Below, piece after piece: positions 34,967 to 43,412 of a DNA stretch of 64,000 nucleotides (position 1 is the first letter of the stretch; every line of letters begins with the position of its first letter). Under the pieces are notes generated by a model, which saw only the letters and a list, made by a program, of their open reading frames with translations, was not told the DNA's origin and made no database searches. The translations under genes were made by a program, and so were the position numbers. This DNA is from Anaerotruncus sp. G3(2012) (GTDB lineage: Bacteria > Bacillota > Clostridia > Oscillospirales > Ruminococcaceae), in contig NZ_KE159657.1 in assembly GCF_000403395.2 (NCBI RefSeq), forward strand, positions 821,091 to 885,090, written 5' to 3'.

Positions 34967-35269
34967 ATGGAAAAAAAGATTACCCAACCCGGCGCACTGA
35001 CCTTCAAAGGGCGTCCTTTGGTTCGGTGCGATAAGACCATTTATTACGGAGACATGGGGGACAAATATGTGGCGATGCTGCAAATTCTGGGGGAGTCTCC
35101 TTTTAAAGACACCATGCTTCCGAATAAAGTTTCGGTTCAAATCTGGTCGACTGATGATGAACTGCGGCCGCGGGATCGGATCATCAAAAAGACCGAGAAG
35201 AACAATCTGTACGATGCGCTGAATATCGCCTCGATCTGGCTGGAACGTCAGCTGAGCAGTAAGTCCTGA
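34967..35269 (+). CDS. Conserved hypothetical protein, 100 residues
   Basis: This is a soluble protein without signal or membrane segment. The N-terminal half (GALTFKGRPLVRCDKTIYYG) and the central DKYVAMLQIL are compact and beta-rich. The charged middle (DDELRPRDRIIKKTEKNN) leads into a helix (LYDALNIASIWLERQL). I recall similar short proteins in Oscillospirales but know no function. The ATG follows GCGAGGGATTTT, and a terminator follows at once, so it is monocistronic. Confidence 0.7.
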   Translation: MEKKITQPGALTFKGRPLVRCDKTIYYGDMGDKYVAMLQILGESPFKDTMLPNKVSVQIWSTDDELRPRDRIIKKTEKNNLYDALNIASIWLERQLSSKS

Positions 35270-35287
35270 TGATTTGTGCAGCAGATG

Positions 35288-35330
35288 AAACCATCCCCAC
35301 ATCCGGTGTTCTGGATGTGGGGATGGTTTT
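35288..35330. terminator. Bidirectional terminator
   Basis: A 17-bp perfect stem beginning AAACCATCCCCACATCC, with an 8-base loop, is followed by T residues on the plus strand and preceded by A residues. It serves the convergent genes on both sides. Confidence 0.92.
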
Positions 35331-36065
35331 TCAGATTACGAACCCGCCGTTAGGGCTGATGACCTGTCCGGTGATAAAATCTGCCTTTTCGGATGCAAGA
35401 AAGACGATCGCGTGGGCAGCGTCCTCCGGCGAGCCGATCCGCTCAAGCGGGGTTTCCTCCTGAAGGGCGGAGAGCGTCTCCTGATCGAGCGCGGCGTTCA
35501 TCTCGGTGGAGATCACTCCGGGCGCAACACAGTTTACCGTGATGTGCGACGGCCCGACCTCTTTGGCAAGCGCCTTGGTTAGGCCGATTACCGCGGCTTT
35601 TGATGCGGAATAGTGGACTTCGCACGAAGCTCCGGTGATCCCCCAGACAGAGGAAATATTGATAATTTTTCCGCTGTGGCGGCGGATCATTTGCGGCAGG
35701 ACACACTGGCAGGTATGGAACATCCCAGTCAGATTGACCGCGAGCATCCGCTCCCATTCAGCAGGGGAAATATCGTTGAACAGCTTCTGTTGAGCGATTC
35801 CAGCGTTATTGACCAGAACATCAATGCTGCCGAACCGCCGTTCAACAGCATTCACCATTGCTTCCACCTGGATACGGTCAGAGACATCTGCGCAAAAGAC
35901 CTCTGCATCCTGACCAAGCGATCGGATACGGGTAGCGATCTCGACCGCCCGGAGCCGGTTTGCACAGTAATTGACCGCCATCTGGTATCCCTCCTGTGCA
36001 AAAAGCATCGCAGCCGCAGCCCCAATCCCGCGGGAGCCGCCAGTAATCAGTACCGTTTTAGACAT
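35331..36065 (-). CDS. Short-chain dehydrogenase/reductase (FabG-like; possibly EF-P 5-aminopentanone reductase)
   Basis: This is a 244-residue classical SDR. The cofactor site is TGGSRGIGAAAA (about 8-19). NNAG appears as VNNAGIAQ, and the catalytic set is Ser in NISSVWG, then YSASK. The C-terminus is GQVISPNGGFVI. Annotated 3-oxoacyl-ACP reductases and the EF-P 5-aminopentanone reductase YmfI share this pattern; the block YSASKAAVIGLTKALAKEVG is common to both. No fatty-acid synthesis genes are adjacent, so the YmfI-type role is possible but unproven. The ATG follows GGAGGAATCCGG. Confidence 0.85.
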   Translation of the reverse strand: MSKTVLITGGSRGIGAAAAMLFAQEGYQMAVNYCANRLRAVEIATRIRSLGQDAEVFCADVSDRIQVEAMVNAVERRFGSIDVLVNNAGIAQQKLFNDISPAEWERMLAVNLTGMFHTCQCVLPQMIRRHSGKIINISSVWGITGASCEVHYSASKAAVIGLTKALAKEVGPSHITVNCVAPGVISTEMNAALDQETLSALQEETPLERIGSPEDAAHAIVFLASEKADFITGQVISPNGGFVI

Positions 36066-36124
36066 CCGGATTCCTCCATATCTTGTGATCGAACCATTCG
36101 CAAAAAAATCTGCTAGGGGTGAAA

Positions 36125-36157
36125 CAGACGCCCCCGTCTTTACGGCGGGGGCGTCTG
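36125..36157 (-). terminator. Terminator of ireB
   Basis: CAGACGCCCCCG / CGGGGGCGTCTG (36125-36136 and 36146-36157) lies just beyond the ireB stop. On the minus strand TTTCACCCC follows. Confidence 0.75.
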
Positions 36158-36169
36158 AATCCGCTGTTT

Positions 36170-36415
36170 CTAATCGTTAAGGTAGCTTTTAACCAAAAGC
36201 TGGAGCAGCTCGTCGCGGTCGATCTTGCGGATCAGCGCGCGTGCGTTGTTGTGAGTCGTGATATAGGTCGGATCTTCCGACAGGATGTAACCCACGATCT
36301 GATTGATGGGGTTATAGCCCTTTTGACGCAGAGCATCATAAACGGCGGTTAGAATCTCCTTTAACTGCTGCTCCTTATCCTCATGGATTGAAAACGAAAT
36401 TGTTGGCTCGTGCAT
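36170..36415 (-). CDS. ireB: IreB family regulatory phosphoprotein
   Basis: This 81-residue protein belongs to the IreB (DUF965) family, the substrate of the PASTA kinase IreK in Enterococcus and an inhibitor of cephalosporin tolerance there. Signature stretches are [40 protein letters not shown] and [12 protein letters not shown]. The N-terminal phosphorylatable Thr/Ser region is [11 protein letters not shown] longer frame begins at 36454, but AGAGGTGATGTA precedes the ATG at 36415. The window also contains a PASTA protein (5452-7431), but that one looks inactive. Confidence 0.93.
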   Translation of the reverse strand: MHEPTISFSIHEDKEQQLKEILTAVYDALRQKGYNPINQIVGYILSEDPTYITTHNNARALIRKIDRDELLQLLVKSYLND

Positions 36416-36495
36416 TACATCACCTCTTTTTTGATAGTACGTCGCTCGATGCAATCAGCCTGCCGGAAACCGCTGCGCTGATTGATGACAAGTTT

Positions 36496-36524
36496 ATTTT
36501 ACTACAAAGTTCGAGGAATAGCAA
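36496..36524 (-). promoter_or_regulatory. Sigma-A promoter of ireB
   Basis: On the minus strand TTGCTA and TAAAAT are 17 bases apart. The transcript would start near 36489, with a leader of about 75 bases. Confidence 0.65.
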
Positions 36525-36584
36525 GGGGATGCAAAGTTTTATATGGTTTATTTTATGCAACAACGGTTTGGATTATACCGGATT

Positions 36585-38966
36585 TCAGCTGCGGATTTCG
36601 ACACCGATTGTTTTGAGCGCCTTCAAAACCCGTTTTACCGCCGCGTCAGCCTCTTCATCGGTAAGGGTGCGGTTATCTGCACGCAGGGTCAGGCTGTATG
36701 CGACGCTCTTTTTGCCTTCCGCAACCTGTGAGCCTCGGTAGATGTCGAACAGAGAGACATGTTCCAGAATGTTGCCGACTGCACCACGGATTGCCTTTTC
36801 CAATTCGGCGACCGGCAGGGCATCCTCGCAGATTAGTGCAAGATCGCGGGTGGAAGCCGGGAACCTAGGCAGGGGAGTGTAACCCTTTTCTGGAGCAACA
36901 TGCGCAAACATCACGGCCTCGCTGAGTGAAGCAAGGTAGACCCGCGTACCAATCTCGTAGTTTTCGGAGACAGAAGGATGCACTTCACCAATCATGCCAA
37001 GGGTTGCATCACCGATCGATATCACTGCACAGCGTCCCGGATGGTAGGTGGGGTGGGTGGAACAGGCGGTAAACTCATATCCTTCGATCCCCAGCCCGTT
37101 GAGCAGGGTTTCAACAGTCCCCTTCAGCGAGAAGAAATCCTGTTCGCTCCCGTATGCACCCAAGGTGATGAATGGAGTTTCCTCCGGCAGTTCCCGTCCC
37201 TCTCGAGGCAGATAGACAGTACCGATTTCATAGAGGGAAGCGGACTTGTTCCGGTTGTTGTAGTTGCGGGAGAGCACTTCGAGCATCGAGGGGACGGTCG
37301 TGGTACGCATGACGCTGGTATCTTCACCGAGCGGATTGCTGATGACCACGCAGTTGCGGTAGCTGCTGTCTGCGGGCAGGCCGATCTTGTCGTAATATTT
37401 CGGGCTGATGAACGAATAGGTCGAAATTTCGGACAATCCCTGCGCCCGCAGGATCGAGTGGATGCTGCGGTCAAACTTCTGCTTGTCGGTATAGCTGCCG
37501 TTTGCAACCCCGCGGATTGCAGTCGAAGGGATTTTGTCGTAGCCATAGAACCGGGCAATCTCTTCGGAGATATCTGCTTTATGCTCCAGATCGAGGCGGA
37601 AGGAGGGCGGGATCACGTCGCCGCCGTCAATCCGGCATTCGAGGCGGGTCAGAATTTCCTTCATCTTCTCGACTGGCACGTCGATGCCGATGAACCGGTT
37701 GATCCATGCCGGATCGAATGGAATGCGGCGTTCTGTCCGGTCCGCATTGTCCACGTCGATCGTACCGCCGACCACCTCTCCTGCGCCGAGCAGCTCTACC
37801 AGCTCGCAGGCCCGCTCAACCGCAGGGATGCAGGTTGCGGGATCAAGCTGCTTTTCAAACCGTCCGGAAGCTTCGGTGCGCATCCCGAGCTTTTTGGCAG
37901 TGGTGCGGACCGACGGCCCGTTGAAGCAGGCGGACTCAAAGACGATCATATTGGTATCGTCAACGATGCCGCTATACTCGCCGCCCATCACGCCCGCAAC
38001 CGCGGACGGTTTTTTTGCATCGGCAATCGTGAGCATATCTGGAGTAAGTGTGCGCTCCACTCCGTCGAGTGTCACAATCGTTTCTCCCTCGGTTGCGCGG
38101 CGGACGACAATCTTCCCGCCCTCAACAAATTTATGGTCAAATGCGTGCATCGGCTGGCCGTACTCCAGCATGACATAGTTGGTGATGTCAACAATGTTAT
38201 TGATCGGGCGGACACCGGAAGCACGCAGGCGCTCGCGCATCCACCGCGGGGAAGGCTCAATTTTGATATTTTTGACCATCCGCGCGACGTAGCGCGGGCA
38301 GAGATCGGGTGCGGTGACCTCTACCGAGAGATAGTTGTGGATGTCATCCACTGTATTTTTGACAGCCGGTTTGGGCAGGTTCAGCGGGACATCGAAGGTG
38401 AGCGCCGCCTCCCGCGCAAGCCCGGTTACAGACAGGCAGTCGGGACGGTTGGATGTGATCTCAAATTCAACACAGGTATCATTTAAGCCGAGTGCACTCT
38501 GGATGTCCTGTCCGAGCTGGACGTCCGGTTCTTCCAGCAGGAAGATACCATCCTCGTCAGCATAGGGAAAATCGTGCTGCGTCAGTCCGAGTTCGCCGAG
38601 CGAACAGAGCATCCCGTTGCTTTCCTCGCCGCGCAGCTTGCCCTTTCGAATGTGCTTGCCGCCCGGCAGGTCGCTGTCATCCAGTGCAACCGGCACGATA
38701 TCGCCAGCCTTGACGTTGTGTGCGCCGGTGCAAATCTGGATTGGCTCCCCCGAGCCGACATCCACCTTGCAGATTACCAATTTTTCCGCATTCGGATGCG
38801 GGTCCACCGAAAGCAGTTTACCGACAACCACATTGCGGATTTCGCTGCCTTCAATCTCATAACCCTCCACCTTGGAACCGGACATGGTCATCTTCTCCGC
38901 GAATGCACGAGGGGAGACATGTCCAATATCCACATAATCCTGTAGCCATCTGATCGACAAATTCAT
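36585..38966 (-). CDS. pheT: Phenylalanyl-tRNA synthetase beta subunit
   Basis: This 793-residue subunit of the alpha2-beta2 enzyme charges tRNA(Phe). The N-terminal EMAP-type tRNA-binding domain has VGKLLSVDPHPNAEKLVICKV (split here by my reading, about 47-67). B3/B4 editing contains EFEITSNRPDCLSVTGLARE, B5 has DITNYVMLEYGQPMHAFD, and the core and C-terminal anticodon-binding fold contain PLPRFPASTRDLALI. The start follows GGGGGTAAACGATC, 14 bases after pheS. Transcription is controlled by the T-box upstream of pheS. Confidence 0.96.
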   Translation of the reverse strand: MNLSIRWLQDYVDIGHVSPRAFAEKMTMSGSKVEGYEIEGSEIRNVVVGKLLSVDPHPNAEKLVICKVDVGSGEPIQICTGAHNVKAGDIVPVALDDSDLPGGKHIRKGKLRGEESNGMLCSLGELGLTQHDFPYADEDGIFLLEEPDVQLGQDIQSALGLNDTCVEFEITSNRPDCLSVTGLAREAALTFDVPLNLPKPAVKNTVDDIHNYLSVEVTAPDLCPRYVARMVKNIKIEPSPRWMRERLRASGVRPINNIVDITNYVMLEYGQPMHAFDHKFVEGGKIVVRRATEGETIVTLDGVERTLTPDMLTIADAKKPSAVAGVMGGEYSGIVDDTNMIVFESACFNGPSVRTTAKKLGMRTEASGRFEKQLDPATCIPAVERACELVELLGAGEVVGGTIDVDNADRTERRIPFDPAWINRFIGIDVPVEKMKEILTRLECRIDGGDVIPPSFRLDLEHKADISEEIARFYGYDKIPSTAIRGVANGSYTDKQKFDRSIHSILRAQGLSEISTYSFISPKYYDKIGLPADSSYRNCVVISNPLGEDTSVMRTTTVPSMLEVLSRNYNNRNKSASLYEIGTVYLPREGRELPEETPFITLGAYGSEQDFFSLKGTVETLLNGLGIEGYEFTACSTHPTYHPGRCAVISIGDATLGMIGEVHPSVSENYEIGTRVYLASLSEAVMFAHVAPEKGYTPLPRFPASTRDLALICEDALPVAELEKAIRGAVGNILEHVSLFDIYRGSQVAEGKKSVAYSLTLRADNRTLTDEEADAAVKRVLKALKTIGVEIRS

Positions 38967-38980
38967 GATCGTTTACCCCC

Positions 38981-40000
38981 TTAGAACTGGTTGAGGAACC
39001 GTACGTCGTTCTCGAAGAACAGGCGCATGTCGCTGATGTTGTAGCGGCGCATGACGATGCGCTCAAGCCCCATCCCAAACGCAAATCCGCTGTACTCCTC
39101 GGGGTCGATTCCGCAGATCGAAAGCACCTTGGGATGCACCATACCACAGCCGAGAATTTCGATCCAGCCTTCGCCCTTGCAGAGACGGCATCCCTCACCC
39201 TTGCAGGCGAAGCACTGGACATCCAGCTCGGCGGACGGTTCAGTGAACGGGAAGTGGTGCGGACGGAACCGGACCACCGATTCTTCACCATACAGCCGTT
39301 TGACAAACAGTTCTAACGTACCTTTCAGATCCGCCATGGTGACCCCTTTATCGACTACCAGTCCTTCGATCTGGTGGAAGAGAGGGGAATGGGTAGCGTC
39401 GACTGCATCCGAACGGTAGACCCTTCCAGGAGCGATGATGTGGATCGGCGGTTTCTGGTTTTCCATTGTGCGGATCTGGACAGGGGAAGTCTGTGTCCGC
39501 AGAAGCACGTTGTCCGAGATATAGAAGGTGTCCTGTGTATCCCGGGCAGGGTGGTCTTTCGGAATATTCAGAGCCTCAAAGTTGTAGTAATCCAGTTCTA
39601 CCTCCGGGCCTTCCGCGATCGAAAAGCCCATCCCGAGAAAGATCTCCTTAACCTCGTCCAACACCTTGGTGAGCGGATGCGGTTTGCCGATCGGGGCGGC
39701 CTTCCCGGGCATTGTGACGTCGAGTTTTTCAGCCTCCAGCTTTTTGGACTGCATCTCAGCTTTGATCGAAGCGGCTTTTTCGTCGATCAGCGCTTCGATA
39801 GAGGCGCGCACCTCGTTTGCGAAGGCACCCACTTTCGGCCGCTCTTCGGCCGAGAGCTTGCCCATCTGCTTGAGGATGGCAGTCAGTTCGCCCTTTTTTC
39901 CGAGGTATTTGACGCGAAGCTCATCGAGCAGTTTGGGGTCGCCGGCCTGTGCCAGCGCCTGTGCCGCCTGCTCCTTGATCGTTTGCAGTGCGTTTAGCAT
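38981..40000 (-). CDS. pheS: Phenylalanyl-tRNA synthetase alpha subunit
   Basis: This 339-residue catalytic subunit has an N-terminal coiled-coil arm. Class II motifs follow: [20 protein letters not shown], motif 2 in [19 protein letters not shown] with [18 protein letters not shown], and motif 3 [17 protein letters not shown] longer frame runs to a TTG at 40180, but that extension is the T-box terminator/antiterminator region. AGGAGGAGAATCACC precedes the ATG at 40000, which gives the normal family length. It is followed by pheT in one operon. Confidence 0.96.
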   Translation of the reverse strand: MLNALQTIKEQAAQALAQAGDPKLLDELRVKYLGKKGELTAILKQMGKLSAEERPKVGAFANEVRASIEALIDEKAASIKAEMQSKKLEAEKLDVTMPGKAAPIGKPHPLTKVLDEVKEIFLGMGFSIAEGPEVELDYYNFEALNIPKDHPARDTQDTFYISDNVLLRTQTSPVQIRTMENQKPPIHIIAPGRVYRSDAVDATHSPLFHQIEGLVVDKGVTMADLKGTLELFVKRLYGEESVVRFRPHHFPFTEPSAELDVQCFACKGEGCRLCKGEGWIEILGCGMVHPKVLSICGIDPEEYSGFAFGMGLERIVMRRYNISDMRLFFENDVRFLNQF

Positions 40001-40064
40001 GGTGATTCTCCTCCTAATGATTCCTTTGAAAACTGCGGTGCAGGATTTCCGGGAAATATCGTCC

Positions 40065-40327
40065 GCTCCAAATAAAAAACGGTCCGTCCCTCCAAAAGGG
40101 ACGAACCGCTGAAAAGCGTCCGTGGTACCACCCATATTCCCAGCCAAGGCCGGGCACTCCTGCTGCCGGTAACGGGGCAAACCGTCTGCCGCCTACTTCT
40201 TCCGGTTCAGCGGAGCCGCTCACGGGCGAACTTCACCTGTTTCCACTGCAGTTTGCTTTCAGCCGGTGACAAACCTCTCTGAATCAGCGGGGGACAGGCT
40301 ACTTTCCCGATCTCAGCGTTGTTACTG
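40065..40327 (-). ncRNA. T-box riboswitch leader of pheST
   Basis: Read on the minus strand, the leader carries the invariant T-box sequence GGGTGGTACCACGG (about 40117-40132). It forms the antiterminator with the following bases. The competing terminator is CGTCCCTTTTGGAGGGACG followed by GACCGTTTTTTATTT (about 40068-40105). In the Stem I region the sequence GTGAAGTTCGCCC presents UUC, a Phe codon, as the likely specifier, consistent with the downstream genes. Uncharged tRNA(Phe) would pair with the specifier and UGGU and allow read-through. Confidence 0.93.
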
Positions 40328-40333
40328 TGAGGT

Positions 40334-40362
40334 ATCATAGCATATCCTGAACAAATTTGCAA
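40334..40362 (-). promoter_or_regulatory. Sigma-A promoter of the T-box-pheST transcript
   Basis: On the minus strand TTGCAA and TATGAT are separated by 17 bases, with transcription starting near 40327. Confidence 0.85.
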
Positions 40363-40389
40363 GGGGCTTTTTTTGATCGCCTGCCTTTG

Positions 40390-41265
40390 TTAAAGGGTGG
40401 AGGCGATTTCCTTCAGATAGGCCCGCAGGCCGGTTCCGATTTCAGGATGGGTAAGTCCTACCTCAATGGTTGCCTGCAAAATCCCGAGCTTGTTCCCCAT
40501 ATCATAACGCTTCCCGGTGTAGGCAATCCCCATCATATCTCCCCGTTTGGCGAGGGTGCGCATCGCGTCGGTCAGCTGGACTTCGTTGTTTCGGGAGGGG
40601 GGGGTATTCTCAATCAGCTCGAAGATGTCCGGAGTCAGAACGCACCGCCCCAGAATTGCAAAATTTGAAATCACTTCTTCGGGGAGCGGCTTCTCGATCA
40701 TGTCGAACACTTCATAGACCGCATTTTGAACCGGCTTAACTCCAAGCGTGCAGTAGCTGCGCAGCAGATCATCGGGCACCTCTTTGATACCGACCACACT
40801 CTTTCCATAGGTTTCATGGACTGCGATCAGTTCGCCGATTGCGGGTTTTTCGGGCGGGGAGATGACGACATCATCCCCATAAAGCACCGCAAACGACTCG
40901 TTACCGACAAATGATTTTGCACATCCAACTGCATGGCCGAGTCCCCGCGTTTCCTTCTGGCGCACATACTGGATATTGCACAGATGCGCCAGCGAAACCA
41001 CCTGATCGAACAAATCCTGTTTGCCGGACGAACGGAGCTTGTCCTCCAGTTCAGGGGCATGGTCGAAATGATCCTCAATCAGGGATTTCCCGCGGTTGGT
41101 GATGATTAGGATATCCTCGATCCCGCTGGCGACCGCTTCTTCCACGATATACTGGATCGCCGGTTTATCTACGATGGGTAACATCTCTTTCGGGACAGCC
41201 TTGGAAGCGGGAAGCACCCGTGTGCCCAAACCGGCTGCCGGGATGACTGCTTTACGTACTTTCAT
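40390..41265 (-). CDS. galU: UTP-glucose-1-phosphate uridylyltransferase
   Basis: This 291-residue nucleotidyltransferase makes UDP-glucose for cell-surface glycans. The N-terminal activating motif is AVIPAAGLGTRVLPASKAVPKEM, here read as two blocks around the GxGTR loop. Other marks are PAIQYIVEEAVASGI, FAVLYGDDVV, the VEKP-like MIEKPLPEE and GKRYDMGNK near the end. A longer frame starts at 41286, but GGAGGGTTCTCT precedes the ATG at 41265. It is monocistronic by spacing. Confidence 0.94.
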   Translation of the reverse strand: MKVRKAVIPAAGLGTRVLPASKAVPKEMLPIVDKPAIQYIVEEAVASGIEDILIITNRGKSLIEDHFDHAPELEDKLRSSGKQDLFDQVVSLAHLCNIQYVRQKETRGLGHAVGCAKSFVGNESFAVLYGDDVVISPPEKPAIGELIAVHETYGKSVVGIKEVPDDLLRSYCTLGVKPVQNAVYEVFDMIEKPLPEEVISNFAILGRCVLTPDIFELIENTPPSRNNEVQLTDAMRTLAKRGDMMGIAYTGKRYDMGNKLGILQATIEVGLTHPEIGTGLRAYLKEIASTL

Positions 41266-41341
41266 AGAGAACCCTCCATAACACAAATCGTTGTCTAAAA
41301 AAGCTATTTGGTGTCTTTGGCAGAAAGCTTCCGTCTATCCA

Positions 41342-42349
41342 CTAAGCCCCTGCGATGACAGTAAGAGCGATCAACAGACATGATCCAAAATAGGCTGCGG
41401 CTGCGCCAACGAGACAGAGAACGACTGCAACACGGCTGGTCCGTCCGCAGCGGACAAGGGAATCGGTATAGATTTGATCGTTCACCGTGCTGCCCAAATG
41501 TTCGCGGATTTTAGCGACCTTATGGAACACATGCTGCATATAGAGTTGATTGGCGAAAAGCGCGAGCAGGAACATAATCCCGAGCATAACCATTCGGGTG
41601 TAAGGAAGTAGGCGATAGGCCCAGAGGTGGTTGACCGGCTCGAACACCGGCATGATCCCAACAGAGATATCTGAGAAGTTTTCCAGCACAAATATCGTGT
41701 ATTCCCGCGCAATAAACAGTGCAGGAACAAAGGTCATTGCCGCAAGCAGAAGCAGGAGCGTCCCAGCCAGATACATTTTGCGGTAAAAGAAATAGACAAA
41801 ATGGAACAGGAATGCCGAAAAGTTAAATGATATTCCACTGTGTTCGGACATCTGCTTGAATCGAGGCAGGAAATAGTGGGAGTTCGGCCCGATATAGAGC
41901 GCAAGATCCCGCACCGATATGCCATTGATCTGGTCGTCCGGGGACAGACCTCCGAAAGAGGCATTATAGGCATTGGAACTTGCGTAAGGATTTGGCCCCG
42001 GCTGTTGAGAGGGCTGCTGCCACTGCCATTGACCTGCCGGATCGGATGTTTTCCGGAGCGGAGTCCCGCAGATCTGGCAAAATAGTCCGCTTGGCGGATT
42101 GTTCGCACCGCAGGAGGGACAGGCTGTGCTGGACGCATGATCGGTCCGTTCTTGTCCCGTATAGGTATCCCGCCCGGATGGCTCCCAGGTATGCCCCTTG
42201 ATATGTTGTTCTTCGAATGCGCACCGGCCCTCCTGTTGGTAGCAGGCGCGGTGATGTGGTGTCCCGCATACCGGGCATACAACAATATCATCCTCATCCG
42301 TAAATTTTTTATCGCATACCGGACAATGTACACCTGTATAGTGTGCCAA
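41342..42349 (-). CDS. Zinc-finger membrane protein (Prok-RING_1 plus zinc ribbon, DUF2628-like)
   Basis: This is a 335-residue protein of unknown role. The N-terminus has an RING/FYVE-like cluster (HCPVCDKKF, VVCPVCGTPHHRACY). A second zinc ribbon (CPSCGANNP, FCQICGTPL) at about 95-115 and a Gln/Pro-rich linker follow. The C-terminal half has about four membrane segments, beginning after FNFSAFLFHFVYFFYRKMYL, the DUF2628 signature of an aromatic amphipathic entry. No ATG fits: a TTG at 42349 lies 8 bases after AGGAG and gives a protein starting just before the zinc finger. The longer frame to 42448 has no ribosome site. Confidence 0.78.
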   Translation of the reverse strand: MAHYTGVHCPVCDKKFTDEDDIVVCPVCGTPHHRACYQQEGRCAFEEQHIKGHTWEPSGRDTYTGQERTDHASSTACPSCGANNPPSGLFCQICGTPLRKTSDPAGQWQWQQPSQQPGPNPYASSNAYNASFGGLSPDDQINGISVRDLALYIGPNSHYFLPRFKQMSEHSGISFNFSAFLFHFVYFFYRKMYLAGTLLLLLAAMTFVPALFIAREYTIFVLENFSDISVGIMPVFEPVNHLWAYRLLPYTRMVMLGIMFLLALFANQLYMQHVFHKVAKIREHLGSTVNDQIYTDSLVRCGRTSRVAVVLCLVGAAAAYFGSCLLIALTVIAGA

Positions 42350-42498
42350 AAAATCAACTCCTGAACCATTCAAAACTTTGCTTGTGTGATCCTTATGTGA
42401 ATATGATACATGGATTTCTAGATTTTTCAAGGGCGTAATTATGAACAAATCGGCCTAATTTTACAAAAACAGCTGATTTGTTGCCTGTTACTTGAAAA

Positions 42499-43041
42499 TC
42501 ATACAGTATCTGGTGTCTCCTTTAACCGGTACCTCATCTCTACAATCCCGTTATAATGCAGGACAGACAGGAGCATCAAGCCCATAGAGCGCTCGGCGGT
42601 AAACAGCCGAATGCCACCTCCCAGAATGGTAGGGATCACTGAGATAAAAAGTTCGTCAATCAACCCAGCCTCCAGAAGCTGGTTGGCGATGTCTGAACCT
42701 CCGCAGACCCAGATTCCACTACTGCTGTTTTTCAGTTCGGCAACCAGATCCGCGGGGGATCGGTCGGTAAACAGAATCTCTTCCGTAGAAAGCAGCTTCC
42801 GATGGGTAAAGACATAGCTCTTCAGCCCGCGGTAAACCCAGTTTTCTGGAGAGAGTTCGGAAATAATCTGATGATAAGTTCTGTACCCAAGGACGACGGT
42901 ATCAACGGTCTGGATGAAATCCGGATAACTTCCCGGATGCCCGCAGTCACTGCCATCACCGTCGAGCCAGGCAACACCGCCGTCCCGATCTGCGATATAA
43001 CCATCCAGACTCATTGCAATATACAGGATTACCTTACACAT
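42499..43041 (-). CDS. Dihydrofolate reductase family protein (RibD C-terminal-like, YwjB/YyaP type)
   Basis: This 180-residue NADPH-binding reductase fold starts KVILYIAMSLDGYIADRDGG. It contains VDTVVLGYRTYHQI, a strand IWVCGGSDIANQLLEAGLID, and the closing LFISVIPTILGGGIRLF. This family is distinct from canonical DHFR and its substrate is unknown. GGAGGTCTCT precedes the ATG at 43041. The longer frame upstream (to 43179) includes the promoter and is not coding. Confidence 0.88.
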   Translation of the reverse strand: MCKVILYIAMSLDGYIADRDGGVAWLDGDGSDCGHPGSYPDFIQTVDTVVLGYRTYHQIISELSPENWVYRGLKSYVFTHRKLLSTEEILFTDRSPADLVAELKNSSSGIWVCGGSDIANQLLEAGLIDELFISVIPTILGGGIRLFTAERSMGLMLLSVLHYNGIVEMRYRLKETPDTV

Positions 43042-43087
43042 AGAGACCTCCGAAAAACTGAAATTTTGCACTTGGGAAAGCAGTCCA

Positions 43088-43116
43088 ATTATAACACAGG
43101 TGCCTGCCTGCATCAA
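43088..43116 (-). promoter_or_regulatory. Sigma-A promoter of the DHFR-family gene
   Basis: On the minus strand TTGATG and TATAAT are separated by 17 bases, and transcription starts near 43081. Confidence 0.75.
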
Positions 43117-43280
43117 GGGAGCCAGATGGGGACTGCCCCTTTCGATCTGAAGTCGCCTGCTGGCCAGCTTTTTAAACACTTCATCAAAACAGAACTTATA
43201 TATTTCTGCATTTTTTCTTTATAGCTGCTGATTGTTTGTTAGTCATCCGTTTTCTCTACTTTGAAACAGGCTCTGGCGGC

Positions 43281-43309
43281 TTTACTTTTTCGGAAAAGAA
43301 TAGTATAAT
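43281..43309 (+). promoter_or_regulatory. Sigma-A promoter of prfB
   Basis: TTTACT (43281-43286) and TATAAT (43304-43309) are 17 bases apart. The leader is about 97 bases. Confidence 0.8.
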
Positions 43310-43412
43310 AAATTGTTACAAAAAGCAGGGATTGTCTGGAACCCGGGGGTTGGCAGGGAATTCCAACATCAGATCAGCCCCCAATCAAACGGATAAGGAG
43401 CGGTGCACCAGT

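Noticed and set aside
36978..38486. 502-codon plus-strand frame opposite pheT
   Set aside because: It lies entirely antisense to a confidently identified pheT and shows only reverse-frame composition.
40001..40180. 60-codon N-terminal extension of pheS
   Set aside because: It covers the T-box antiterminator and terminator; the ATG at 40000 has AGGAGGAG and gives normal length.
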